From assembly GCA_028716525.1 (NCBI GenBank), contig JAQUPQ010000020.1, forward strand, positions 1-64,000: a stretch of 64,000 nt of DNA, given 5' to 3'. The notes under the pieces were generated by a model. It worked only from the letters and a program-made list of their open reading frames with translations, did not search any database and was not told where the DNA came from. The DNA is from Terriglobia bacterium (lineage in GTDB: Bacteria > Acidobacteriota > Terriglobia > JAIQFV01). Of the stretch, positions 43,618 to 52,700 are shown piece by piece (the stretch's first letter is position 1; the number at the start of each line of letters is the position of its first letter). Both the position numbers and the translations under genes were made by a program.

Positions 43618-45006
43618 CTATCCCACCAAGTCGTACTCGCGAATACGAAAGGTCGCCCCTACTTCCCGGGCAATGCCGCGACAGGCTTCCACATCCAAAC
43701 CCGGAACCCGGACCACCGACATCGTCACACGGGGCAAACGCTGGACGCATTCCCGGGCAAACTCGAGCATTCCCGCAAAGGCCTCTCCCGGAAATTCCGT
43801 ACGGCACAACTTTTCATATTTTTCAGCATCGGCCGCGTTCAGGCTGATCGAAACATGATCGATCAAACCCACCAACTCCGGAACCACATTTCGTTTGTAG
43901 ATCAGATTGGCGTGACCAATGGTGTCGATGCGGGTCCGGCCCCCTCGGGCTTTGACCTCGCGGGCCACTTCTTTGATCACGTCCAAGCGCAGAGTCGGTT
44001 CACCGTAGCCACAAAATACGATTTCTTCGTAACCCGACGGATCGCCGATTTCCCCGAGAATTTCTTCGGCCGAGGGTTCTTCGTCTTCCTTCAGTCCCAG
44101 GTAATATCCGGAGACCATGGGATCGACGAGCCGCGCGCAAAACACACAGTCGGCCGTGCAGCGAGTCGTCAAATTCACGTAGAGCGAATGGCGGATTTTA
44201 TACGTGACCGTGCGTTGACGCAGGTGCGGGTCGGGAAGCTTGAAAAACCGATTGAAGTTAAATCGCGTGATGCGCGCGATATCTTCCAGTGTCAAACCCT
44301 TCACTTCCGCCAGGACTCGAGCCGTTTCCGCAACATAGGCGGGTTCATTGACCTTGCCCCGATAAGGCTCCGGCGCAAGGTACGGAGCGTCGGTTTCAAT
44401 CAAAAGCCTCTCGTTGGGTAATGCACGGGCCACTTCCCTCAACGCTTCAGACTTCTTAAAAGTAAGAATGCCGGAGAAGGAAATCATGAAGCCCATCTCC
44501 GCAACCGCCTGCGCCATTCTCAAAGATCCGGTAAAGCAGTGAAGGATGCCACCCAGCTTGCTGGTGCGCCATTCCTTCAGCAAAATATCCAGAGTGTCCT
44601 CTTCGGCGTCGCGAGTGTGGATGACGACGGGTAATCCCAGATCTCTGGCTATTCCTAATTGCCGGGTGAAAACCCGCCGCTGGACATCGCGGGGAGAGTG
44701 ATCGTAGTAATAATCCAGTCCAATTTCCCCGATCGCGATGACTTTAGGATGGCGTGCAATTCTTCGAATTTCCCCATAAACCTGCTCATTCGCCAAGTGC
44801 GCTTCATGGGGATGAATCCCCACGCCGGCGTAGACCCAATCATACAGTTCCGCAATACGGACGGCGCCGCTGAGCGCGCCGGCGTCGGAGCCAATCCCGA
44901 TCGCCAACAATCGCTCAACACCTGCCTCTTGTGCACGCTGGAGGATTCCTTGGAAATCACCCGGGTACTGAGGCCCTTCGAGGTGGGCGTGAGAATCAAT
45001 GAACAT
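43618..45006 (-). CDS. TatD nuclease fused to a radical-SAM domain
   Basis: 462 residues, twice a TatD protein. Residues 1-260 are TatD metallo-hydrolase: MFIDSHAHLEGPQYPGD (HxH), AIGEIGLDYYYDHSP, VVIHTRDAEEDT, LHCFTGS and LLIETDAPYLAPEPY. From about residue 270 a radical-SAM domain: VNLTTRCTADCVFCARL (CxxxCxxC cluster), IVFCGYGEPTLRLDVIKEV, IDTIGHANLIYKRN, ISLNAADAEKYEKLCR. Genomes usually encode the TatD-associated radical-SAM protein separately; here it is one chain. Substrate of the radical chemistry unknown. It ends near yajQ and begins 30 bases after metG. Confidence 0.9.
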   Translation of the reverse strand: MFIDSHAHLEGPQYPGDFQGILQRAQEAGVERLLAIGIGSDAGALSGAVRIAELYDWVYAGVGIHPHEAHLANEQVYGEIRRIARHPKVIAIGEIGLDYYYDHSPRDVQRRVFTRQLGIARDLGLPVVIHTRDAEEDTLDILLKEWRTSKLGGILHCFTGSLRMAQAVAEMGFMISFSGILTFKKSEALREVARALPNERLLIETDAPYLAPEPYRGKVNEPAYVAETARVLAEVKGLTLEDIARITRFNFNRFFKLPDPHLRQRTVTYKIRHSLYVNLTTRCTADCVFCARLVDPMVSGYYLGLKEDEEPSAEEILGEIGDPSGYEEIVFCGYGEPTLRLDVIKEVAREVKARGGRTRIDTIGHANLIYKRNVVPELVGLIDHVSISLNAADAEKYEKLCRTEFPGEAFAGMLEFARECVQRLPRVTMSVVRVPGLDVEACRGIAREVGATFRIREYDLVG

Positions 45007-45036
45007 ACCCGCTGGGTCGCAAACCTCCCCTCCAAC

Positions 45037-47034
45037 TTATTTCAGACGAGCCCCATTGGGTACGTCTTCCGTAAAAGTGGCAAGAACAGGCCGCCCGTCG
45101 GGTTCCACCGACGCGGCCACGACCATTCCGTTCGATTCAAGCCCCCGCATCTTCCTCGGAGCCAGATTCGTGACCACCACCACACGCCTTCCAATCAAGG
45201 ATTCCGGTTCGTAGTACAGCGCGATACCAGCCAGCACCTGCCGAATTTCCGTGCCGATGTCGACAGTCAACTTCAATAATCTGTCAGCCTTGGGGATTCG
45301 CTCTGCCGTTTGCACGGTGCCGACCCGCATCTCCACTTTTGCGAATTCCTCGATGGAAATGACGCCATCACTCGCCGCTTTAGGGGCTGCCGGGGCCGGG
45401 GCGGCTGAATCCGATTTTCCGGTACCGCTGGCCGGAGTCACCGCTTCTTCGCTCTGTTTAATTTGATCCATGGTTTGCTCTTTGTCCATTCTCGGAAAAA
45501 CCCCCTTTATTTCATTGATGGACGTGCCCTTTTCCACTCCACCCCACACCAATTCATCCGGAGACACCGACGCTACCGTTCCCGACTGCCCGAGTTGCCC
45601 CCAAATGTCTTGCGCCCCGCAGGGAAGCACGGGAGAAAGAAGCACGGCGAAGTGGCGAACGGCTTCGTATGCGGTCGAAAGAACCCAATGCAAATCATTC
45701 ATTCGCTCGGTTTCTTTCGCCAAATTCCAGGGCGCGGCGTCTGAGATAAATTTATCGACCGCCGCCATGGCTGCCCATACACTCTCGAGACCGCGGCTGA
45801 AGTTGCATTGATTAAAAGCTTCGTCAAAGTCTGAAACGGAGCGCTTCACGGCCAACCGAACCTTTTCAACTTGAGCCTTCATGCCTTCTGAAACGCTCTC
45901 CCGCGGTGTCGGAACGCGCCCCGAGCAAAAATTTCTGATCATGGTCAATGTTCGGCTGGAGAGATTTCCCAAACCCCCGGCCAGATCTGAATTCACACGA
46001 TCGATCAAACTGTCGTACGTAAAATCTCCATCCAAGCCAAACACGATTTCACGCAGACAGAAAAATCGCACCTGGTCCGAGGTGAAGAATTTTCTCAAAA
46101 TCACGGGATCAATGACGTTCCCCAAGGTCTTCGACATTTTTCTGCCGCCGGACAGCAGCATACCGTGGGCAAATACAATGTGAGGAACTTCCAAACCGGC
46201 CGCCATTAGAAACGCCGGCCAATAGACGGCGTGAAAGCGAATGATGTCTTTACCGACCAAATGGAGCGCCGGCCAGTAACGATCAAACTCCTGATATTTC
46301 CGGTTGCCCCAACCCAACGCGGTGATGTAGTTGGCCAAGGCGTCAAACCACACGTAAATCGTGTGCCGGTCGTCACCGGGAACCGGAATCCCCCACTTCA
46401 CAGACACTCGACTGATCGAAATATCCTTTAATCCCCCCGAAACGAACGACAGCACTTCGTTCCGTCGCGATTCCGGTTGAACGATGCCGGGGCGCGTCTT
46501 ATAAAGTTCCAGGAGTTTTTCTTGAAATTCCGAGAGCTTGAAGAAGTAACTTTCTTCGGCCAGGATTTCCAGGGGTTTTTCATGGGTCGAGCACTGGGGA
46601 TTCTCGTCGTGCCCCTCCACATCCTTGTACTCATTGCAATAGGGGCAAAACCAACCCTCGTATTTTCCTTTGTATATAAATCCCTTTTCCGCCAACACGC
46701 GCCATAAACTTTGCACGCCTTCGCGGTGAAACGCGTCGGTCGTTCGAATCCATCGACTCTCTTCTATGCCAAAAGCCGCGAAAGTTTCCCTGAACTCCTT
46801 GACCATTTCATCGACGTGCTGCTGCACGGGAATGCCGCGGGCCGCGGCGGCGCGCTCGATGTTAATGCCGCGCTCGTCCGTGCCTGTCAGAAAGAACGAA
46901 TCGACGCCCCTCTGGCGATGGTAGCGCGCCAACGTATCCGCGATCAGAGTGGTATACAGATGCCCCAAATGCGGCTTGGCGTTGACGTAGTAGATGGGCG
47001 TCGTGACGTAAAATGTTTTCACAGGATCAGACAT
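45037..47034 (-). CDS. metG: Methionyl-tRNA synthetase with C-terminal tRNA-binding domain
   Basis: 665 residues. Class I catalytic core: ITPIYYVNAKPHLGHLYTT (HIGH-like HLGH), zinc knuckle WFCPYCNEYKDVEGHDENP with QCSTHE, and KMSKT in GGRKMSKTLGN. After an acidic linker (about 535-560, rich in Ala/Ser/Pro), residues about 560-665 form the Trbp111/OB tRNA-binding domain (KVEMRVGTVQTAERIPKADR, VVVVTNLAPRKMRGLESNGM). Charges tRNA-Met. Confidence 0.96.
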   Translation of the reverse strand: MSDPVKTFYVTTPIYYVNAKPHLGHLYTTLIADTLARYHRQRGVDSFFLTGTDERGINIERAAAARGIPVQQHVDEMVKEFRETFAAFGIEESRWIRTTDAFHREGVQSLWRVLAEKGFIYKGKYEGWFCPYCNEYKDVEGHDENPQCSTHEKPLEILAEESYFFKLSEFQEKLLELYKTRPGIVQPESRRNEVLSFVSGGLKDISISRVSVKWGIPVPGDDRHTIYVWFDALANYITALGWGNRKYQEFDRYWPALHLVGKDIIRFHAVYWPAFLMAAGLEVPHIVFAHGMLLSGGRKMSKTLGNVIDPVILRKFFTSDQVRFFCLREIVFGLDGDFTYDSLIDRVNSDLAGGLGNLSSRTLTMIRNFCSGRVPTPRESVSEGMKAQVEKVRLAVKRSVSDFDEAFNQCNFSRGLESVWAAMAAVDKFISDAAPWNLAKETERMNDLHWVLSTAYEAVRHFAVLLSPVLPCGAQDIWGQLGQSGTVASVSPDELVWGGVEKGTSINEIKGVFPRMDKEQTMDQIKQSEEAVTPASGTGKSDSAAPAPAAPKAASDGVISIEEFAKVEMRVGTVQTAERIPKADRLLKLTVDIGTEIRQVLAGIALYYEPESLIGRRVVVVTNLAPRKMRGLESNGMVVAASVEPDGRPVLATFTEDVPNGARLK

Positions 47035-47037
47035 AAT

Positions 47038-48276
47038 TCACAATTTCAAAGATTGAATTTTCGCGTGAGCATCGGCCAGTACATCCTTGAGCGGGACTTC
47101 GTGTTGCTCTGCCAAGCGCCGGCAGTCCTCAAACTCCGGCATGATATTCAGCACCGAGCCGTTCAATCGCGCCACTTTAACCCGCACCCGGCCAAACGAT
47201 GTTTCCACGGATTCCACCGATCGATTCAAGGTTCTTCGCTGCTCTTCGCGAACGCGCAATCCGATGGTGGTCGTCTCTCGAAACACCAAATGAGTCAACA
47301 CCTCCAAATGAGAGGCGTCGCAAAGAACCGTCAGGAGCTGCCCCGGCCGGTTCTTCTTCATCTGGACGGCCGTGATGAATACTTCCAGGGCCCCGGCCGC
47401 CAGGGCTTTCTCCACAAAGTAGCCGTAAATTTGCGGGCTCATGTCATCGATATTGGCTTCGATAACAGTGACTTTCTCAAGATTCGCGCCTTCGCCGATA
47501 CCGGACTCGGCAGATTCCTTGCCGACCAGTAGGCGCAGAGTGTTGGGAAATTCATCAAACGAACGGCTTCCAGCGCCATATCCAATCTTTTCGATCTCAA
47601 AACTTCGAAGTCTGCCGAACTCTGAGGCAATGGTCGAGATGATGGCCGCACCCGTCGGCGTGGTCAGTTCGCAAGTAGGGCCATCAGAATAAACTGGAAT
47701 GCCTTTGAGCAATTCGGCCGTCGCCGGACCCGGAACAGGATACTTACCATGATCACACTCCACCGAACCTGAGCCCAAGTTAATCGGGGAGCAAATCACC
47801 TTTTCGAAATTCAACCAATCCAGGCCAATGGCCGAACCCACGATGTCGATAATGGAATCCACCGCGCCGACTTCGTGAAAATGAACTTCTTCGATCGGGA
47901 CCTGATGAACTTTTGCCTCTGCCGCACCTAATCGCTCAAATATCTTGCGCGACAGCGTCTTGGCAGATTCAGTAATACCTGATCGGTCGATCAGCTCAAC
48001 GATTGCGGAGAGTGGGCGATGCTCATGGTCATGCGAGTGATGAAGACCGGCCGGGGTTTTTGATGCCGCCTCTTTGGCCGAATGAATTTCAACATCAAAT
48101 TTTGTGGCGGAAATCCCGGACCGCATTACTTTCGATTGTTGGAGTTGGTAACCGGGAACGTTCAACTTTTTCAGCTCGGCTTCAAGGGCGCGAAGATCGA
48201 CGCCCAGATCGAGCATGGCCCCGATCGTCATGTCGCCGCTGATTCCCGCAAAACAATCAAAATAAGCGATCTTCAT
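47038..48276 (-). CDS. larC: LarC nickel-pincer cofactor nickel insertase
   Basis: 412 residues. AYFDCFAGISGDMTIGAMLD at the start, a His-rich HHSHDHEHRP (about 80), EVHFHEVGAVDSIIDIVGSA, CSPINLGSGSVECDHGKYPVP and GPTCELTTPTGAAIIS. LarC inserts nickel into the pyridinium pincer cofactor of lactate racemase-like enzymes using CTP. In Lactobacillus larC is made by a frameshift; here it is one uninterrupted frame. LarB and LarE are not in the window. ATG at 48276 has an AGG seven bases upstream; stop nearly touches metG. Confidence 0.92.
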   Translation of the reverse strand: MKIAYFDCFAGISGDMTIGAMLDLGVDLRALEAELKKLNVPGYQLQQSKVMRSGISATKFDVEIHSAKEAASKTPAGLHHSHDHEHRPLSAIVELIDRSGITESAKTLSRKIFERLGAAEAKVHQVPIEEVHFHEVGAVDSIIDIVGSAIGLDWLNFEKVICSPINLGSGSVECDHGKYPVPGPATAELLKGIPVYSDGPTCELTTPTGAAIISTIASEFGRLRSFEIEKIGYGAGSRSFDEFPNTLRLLVGKESAESGIGEGANLEKVTVIEANIDDMSPQIYGYFVEKALAAGALEVFITAVQMKKNRPGQLLTVLCDASHLEVLTHLVFRETTTIGLRVREEQRRTLNRSVESVETSFGRVRVKVARLNGSVLNIMPEFEDCRRLAEQHEVPLKDVLADAHAKIQSLKL

Positions 48277-48471
48277 CCCCAAACCTGAAAGAACAATCCC
48301 TGTGCCATCTTGAACTTACAGAGAGTCACAACAGTGGGTCACTCAACTGGTGTCCAAAACTCGTCATGATAGAGGCAATGATATCTAAAGTCAATTGTAC
48401 CTCGGACCTCCGCCGGCAAGGCGCCATCGATCGAAATTCCTCAAATTGCACTTTGAGAATCCGAAAAGAGA

Positions 48472-48500
48472 TTGACTTCCGAGACAGGGGTTTCTAAGAT
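48472..48500 (+). promoter_or_regulatory. Promoter before the DUF962 gene
   Basis: TTGACT (48472-48477), 17 bases, TAAGAT (48495-48500). Transcription near 48507, 29 bases before the ATG at 48536. Confidence 0.5.
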
Positions 48501-48535
48501 GCGCACATCGAATACAACCGACAAGGCGGATCCTC

Positions 48536-48823
48536 ATGAACTCTTCGTTCATGGAGAACTACAAAGCCAAACACCAGCATCCTCTCAATCGATTGACCCA
48601 TTACATTGGCATTCCGATGATCGTCGTGTCCCTGGTCTATGTCTTTTTCAACTGGAGAATCGGCCTGGCTCTTTTTGTGATCGGGTGGATTTTTCAGTTT
48701 GTCGGACACTTCATCGAAGGAAACCAACCCGCATTTTTCAAAAACCCCGTCTACCTTCTCATGGGTCCATGGTTTGTCATTCAGAAGGCCTTCAGCGGCT
48801 TGAGGCGCTTACTCTGGAATTGA
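48536..48823 (+). CDS. DUF962/Mpo1-like membrane protein
   Basis: 95 residues. MENYKAKHQHPLNRLTHYIG and GIPMIVVSLVYVFFNW, then VGHFIEGNQPAFFKNPVYLL match the DUF962 (yeast Mpo1) family, which has His residues near the membrane and can act as an iron-dependent fatty acid dioxygenase in yeast. Three hydrophobic helices. Own promoter. Confidence 0.88.
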   Translation: MNSSFMENYKAKHQHPLNRLTHYIGIPMIVVSLVYVFFNWRIGLALFVIGWIFQFVGHFIEGNQPAFFKNPVYLLMGPWFVIQKAFSGLRRLLWN

Positions 48824-48964
48824 ATGACCTCATAACGCGCTCAAGATACGTCCTTTAGAAGGGCTGACAAATCCAGTGCCCTCGAGCCGGCCGGTTCTCT
48901 TGCAGCCGACTCAATCCGGGAGTAAGATTTCTATGAGAATGATCTAGTGGAAAGGATTTGAGCC

Positions 48965-50029
48965 ATGCCGGCCACGGAGGCCAGGTGGTGGTCGCCCCTG
49001 GAAAACAAGCGGGTTGTGTGCAACCTCTGTCCTCGCTATTGCAAAATTGGCGAAGACCAAGCGGGTTTCTGTTTCATACGAAAGAATGAAGGCGGGCGAT
49101 TGGTGACCCTCGGCTATGGACAGCCGGCGGCCATCCAGATTGATCCCATCGAGAAGAAACCGCTCAATCACTTTCTCCCCGGCACTGAAATCTTTTCAAT
49201 GGGAACAGCCGGCTGCAATATGGGGTGCTTTTTCTGCCAGAACTGGGATATCTCGAAGGCTAAATCAGATCAAGTCCATTCCGTTTCTCTTTCCCCGGAG
49301 GAAGTCGTTCAAAACGCCATTCAAAACGGCTGCCCGTCGATTGCCTTCACTTACAACGAACCCACCATTTGGGCAGAATATGTGATCGACATTTCCAAAG
49401 TGGCGCACCAACACGGAATAAAAACCGTCATGGTGACCAACGGTTACATCACCGACGAAGCCTTTTCGGAAGTGTATCAGTGGATCGATGCGGCTAACGT
49501 CGATCTCAAAGCGTTCACAGAGGATTTCTACAGTCATATCACCTTGACACATTTGGAGCCGGTGCTCAAGACGTTGAAACGACTGAAGAATGAAACTTCA
49601 GTGTGGTTTGAAGTTACGAATCTCATTATCCCGTCGCACAACGACGCGGAGGAAGAGACCCGCCAACTGGCTCAATGGATTCTTGATAATCTGGGAGACA
49701 GTGTCCCTCTGCACTTCACGGCATTCCATCCGGATTTCAAATTGCGCGACAAACCCCGGACTCCACACACCACATTGCACCGCGCCCGTCAAATGGCGAT
49801 GGACTTGGGTTTGAAATATGTGTACGAGGGGAACGTCTTATGCAGTGAATCGCAGACCACCTACTGCCCGTCGTGCCGCAAATCGCTCATCCAACGCTCC
49901 TGGCATGATGTGCTGAAGTATCACATTTCCCCGCAGGGCCAGTGCGAATTTTGCGGCGCCGTCATCGCCGGCGTTTTCACGCCCTCGGCTCACACCCGGA
50001 AGGCGACTTATCGCTTTGCCATCCAGTAA
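48965..50029 (+). CDS. amrS: AmmeMemoRadiSam system radical-SAM enzyme
   Basis: 354 residues. N-terminal cysteines VCNLCPRYCKIGEDQAGFC, then the SAM cluster FSMGTAGCNMGCFFCQNWDI (CxxxCxxC), IAFTYNEPTIWAEYV, MVTNGYITDEAF, and a C-terminal zinc-like pair TYCPSCRKSLIQR with CEFCG. Matches AmrS, normally grouped with Memo and AMMECR1 proteins, which are not in this window. Function of the system unknown. Confidence 0.92.
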   Translation: MPATEARWWSPLENKRVVCNLCPRYCKIGEDQAGFCFIRKNEGGRLVTLGYGQPAAIQIDPIEKKPLNHFLPGTEIFSMGTAGCNMGCFFCQNWDISKAKSDQVHSVSLSPEEVVQNAIQNGCPSIAFTYNEPTIWAEYVIDISKVAHQHGIKTVMVTNGYITDEAFSEVYQWIDAANVDLKAFTEDFYSHITLTHLEPVLKTLKRLKNETSVWFEVTNLIIPSHNDAEEETRQLAQWILDNLGDSVPLHFTAFHPDFKLRDKPRTPHTTLHRARQMAMDLGLKYVYEGNVLCSESQTTYCPSCRKSLIQRSWHDVLKYHISPQGQCEFCGAVIAGVFTPSAHTRKATYRFAIQ

Positions 50030-50885
50030 ATTACCGCCCCTTCTCCACCTGGGGACATCCAGCTGGTCCTCGGACGACTGGGTAGGCCCGTTCTACCCCG
50101 AAGGAACCAAACCCAATCAGTACATCGTTGAATACGCCAAACATTTCGAGACGGTGGAGATGGATGCGACGTGGCACCACATGCCAAGTTCACAATTGAT
50201 CCGGTCGCTGGATGCACGCACCCCCTCGGGCTTCATCTTCTCCGCCAAAGCCCCTGATCTCATCACACATCAAAAGTATCTGGTGGGCTGCGAAGCCGAG
50301 GTCGGGCAATTTCTCGAAACCATGGCCTTGCTGGGCGACAAGCTGGGCCCGTTCGTCTTTCAATTTCCATACGTGGCCAAAGGAAAGGATGCAGAGGAAT
50401 ATCGAACAGGAAATGATTTTGTCTCGCGCCTGGCGGCTTTTTTGCCGACGCTCCCGACCCATTTCAGTTACGTTGTCGAAGTAAGGAATTCCAACTGGCT
50501 CAAGAAACCATTGCTGGACGTGTTGAAGAAACACAACGTGGCCCTGGCCCTTACGGCTTACTACACGATGCCGTCTCTCGAAGAAATGCTTCAGAAAGGG
50601 ATTGATCCCGTCACTGCCGCTTTTACTTTTGTGCGATTCATCGGCCACCGGAAACAAATCGATGCCCTGATCCAGGGGAAAATCAAAGCCGGCGAGAAGA
50701 AGCGTGAATTTGATGAATTGATCGTCGACCGGCGGGCGGAGATGAGCCGCTGGATATCGCCGCTTCGAGAGATTTTGAAGCGGGGAATTCCTGCCTACGT
50801 GTACTTCAACAATCACTACGGCGGCTTTGGGCCCGGATCGGCCCGCCTCTTCACGGAGCTGTGGGAGGACTCACAGTCGGACTAA
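50016..50885 (+). CDS. DUF72 domain protein
   Basis: 289 residues, TIM-barrel-like YecE family: LHLGTSSWSSDDWVGPFYP, FETVEMDATWHHMPSSQLIR, FIFSAKAPDLITHQK, FVFQFPY, then VEVRNSNWL and YFNNHYGGFGPGSARLFTEL. Function unknown. TTG start overlaps the amrS stop by 14 bases, suggesting coupling. No other start fits the conserved N-terminus. Confidence 0.85.
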   Translation: MPSSKLPPLLHLGTSSWSSDDWVGPFYPEGTKPNQYIVEYAKHFETVEMDATWHHMPSSQLIRSLDARTPSGFIFSAKAPDLITHQKYLVGCEAEVGQFLETMALLGDKLGPFVFQFPYVAKGKDAEEYRTGNDFVSRLAAFLPTLPTHFSYVVEVRNSNWLKKPLLDVLKKHNVALALTAYYTMPSLEEMLQKGIDPVTAAFTFVRFIGHRKQIDALIQGKIKAGEKKREFDELIVDRRAEMSRWISPLREILKRGIPAYVYFNNHYGGFGPGSARLFTELWEDSQSD

Positions 50886-50921
50886 AGCTGTGAACTCAAT
50901 TCTACCTGCAGCCCTTTGACC

Positions 50922-51185
50922 TTAGTCCTCGACCCGCTTCAATTCATACACCGCTCGATTGGCGGCATCCGGGCAGGAAACAACAACACTGTTCTTGTTC
51001 TCGGCCCAGGGATATCCACCGCCGGTTTGAAGCATCAACAAGTCGGGGTACAAGGAATGAAAGGCTGACGCGCAGAAATTTTGAGGCGTTTTTCCATCCA
51101 CAACCGTCCAGCGGTCACCCGCCTTGAATTCCTGTGGACATTTCCCAGCGACAGATTGAATGCAGATTTCGACCTTCTTCAACAT
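50922..51185 (-). CDS. TIGR04076 family protein
   Basis: 87 residues. KKVEICIQSVAGKCPQEFKAG and DRWTV, then CASAFHSLYPDLLMLQTGG and YPWAENKNSVVVSCPDAANR fit TIGR04076, a short cysteine-containing family with no known role. The ATG at 51185 has GGGAGG seven bases upstream; the longer frame to 51200 is not needed. Confidence 0.8.
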   Translation of the reverse strand: MLKKVEICIQSVAGKCPQEFKAGDRWTVVDGKTPQNFCASAFHSLYPDLLMLQTGGGYPWAENKNSVVVSCPDAANRAVYELKRVED

Positions 51186-51643
51186 TTCAAAGCCTCCCAA
51201 TCAAGAATAACTAATCTGGTGGATCTGGAAATTGAGTGCGTAGAAACCGCGTAATCAGAGAATCGTTTCGTTTACTATTCTCGGCTTGTTCTTTTGAATT
51301 GCTCCGCGATTGAGGCGTCTTTGAATTCCGTTGGGTGCCCCGACCCTCACCCGCACCTGCTGGTGAAGACCCCAAAACATCGTCCAGCCCCACCCTTCTA
51401 TGTCGCCCCCGGAGAGGGCTCATGTCCGTTCCGGTGGGGCCCACACCTGAGGCTTGCGCCTCAGGCTACCATTATCCCGCCCGCACTAGGCGGACTCGGT
51501 CCAAGCGAGCGGCTGGATGCGGACTCCTCCTGTACCCTTTGAACGAAGCACCCAATTTCCCGAAGTGCCAATCCTTATGCGCACAAAATCCGGAGGTGCG
51601 ATAATTCTCACCAGTGAATAAGACGCGCCACACCGTGATTCAA
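51186..51643. other. Gene-free region holding a REP-like element
   Basis: About 460 GC-rich bases without a gene. Short frames (51211-51444 minus, 51294-51604 plus) have repetitive, low-quality coding. It contains the perfect hairpin at 51446-51465. Confidence 0.5.
51446..51465. repeat. REP-like palindromic element
   Basis: CCTGAGGC-TTGC-GCCTCAGG, an 8-bp perfect stem with a 4-base loop, set in a context (GTTCCGGTGGGGCCCACA before, TACC after) that resembles REP elements mobilised by RAYT transposases. Only one copy in the window. Confidence 0.45.
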
Positions 51644-52528
51644 TCACTGTTCGACGCCGTCTTCCGACAATTCTTTGATGAGCGCAGGCCACAGTTCTGA
51701 GGAACCTTCCGATGTTTCGCTCACGCTCCACAGGTCCCGGTCCATCAGATGGCTCAAATGGACATTCCCCAACGAACTCAGCAAGCTATGCTTGACTGTA
51801 GGAATCTCCTTTTCCAAAGCCAGCAGAAGTTTCTTGATACGGCGCCGTTTGAGCGAATCGTCGCCGCACACCGGGCAGTTGCAGCAGACGATGGGGAATA
51901 TGGGTTTTCGTGTAGAGGGATCGAGTTGATAAGCGAACGTGGCCAGATCCTGTTCAGAAGCGTAGATCAACGGTCGGATGACTATCGATATTCCGTCGTC
52001 AGCCTTTAATTTGGGCGGCATGGCCGCCAGGCGGCCTTGATACAGAATGTTGAGGAGAAGCGTTTCAATGGCATCGTCGGAGTGGTGGCCCAGCGCAATC
52101 TTGTTACATCCCAATTCCTTGGCAGCCCGATACAAAACACCCCGGCGAATCCTGGCGCAAAACGAGCAGTACGTTACCCCGGGCTCAATTTTGTCTTCGA
52201 TCAGTTGATAGGAATTAGAATGATAAACCCGATATTCGAATCCATGTGCAGCGAGATAGTCCGCCACAAGATCATACTGGAAATCTTTAAATCCCTGATC
52301 CACGTGCACGGCCACCAGGGAGAATCTCACGGGGGCGCGCTTTCGCAGACGCTCCAACATCTCCAGCATGGTCCAGCTGTCTTTCCCTCCGGAGACCGCC
52401 ACAGCAATGCGATCCCCTTCTCGAATCAAATCATAATCGCCGATGGCCTTTCCGATCTGCCGCAAAAGCCGCTTCTCCAACTTGCGCAAATCCGGATGGC
52501 GTTCAGGTTTTGCAATACTACAAGCCAT
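51644..52528 (-). CDS. ttcA: tRNA 2-thiocytidine synthetase TtcA
   Basis: 294 residues. PP-loop AVAVSGGKDSWTMLEML (ATP binding), cysteine pairs GVTYCSFCARIRRGVLY and CCNCPVCGDDSLKRRR, plus LGHHSDDAIETLLLNILYQG. Adds sulfur to C32 of tRNAs using a [4Fe-4S] cluster. The ATG at 52528 has GGGAGA upstream. Divergent from waaF. Confidence 0.94.
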   Translation of the reverse strand: MACSIAKPERHPDLRKLEKRLLRQIGKAIGDYDLIREGDRIAVAVSGGKDSWTMLEMLERLRKRAPVRFSLVAVHVDQGFKDFQYDLVADYLAAHGFEYRVYHSNSYQLIEDKIEPGVTYCSFCARIRRGVLYRAAKELGCNKIALGHHSDDAIETLLLNILYQGRLAAMPPKLKADDGISIVIRPLIYASEQDLATFAYQLDPSTRKPIFPIVCCNCPVCGDDSLKRRRIKKLLLALEKEIPTVKHSLLSSLGNVHLSHLMDRDLWSVSETSEGSSELWPALIKELSEDGVEQ

Positions 52529-52632
52529 ACATTCTCCCTTTTGAGTGTTCCCCAAGCCGGTTCGATACCGCCCGCATCATACAATACTCCAACCAATTTG
52601 TGTCGCATGCTTTCAGCCCCAATTCTCTATCC

Positions 52633-52660
52633 TTTGAACTAAAGAAAACGTCGGTATAAT
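52633..52660 (+). promoter_or_regulatory. waaF promoter
   Basis: TTTGAA (52633-52638), 16 bases, perfect TATAAT (52655-52660). Start near 52667, about 34 bases before the ATG. Confidence 0.55.
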
Positions 52661-52700
52661 ACCTCTGCAATTCAACCGGGAAGGGCACCCAAGGTTCGCG

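Noticed and set aside
51211-51604. Short ORFs on both strands around 51.2-51.6 kb
   Set aside because: Low-complexity Arg/Gly/Pro composition and overlap with a palindrome; not coding-like.
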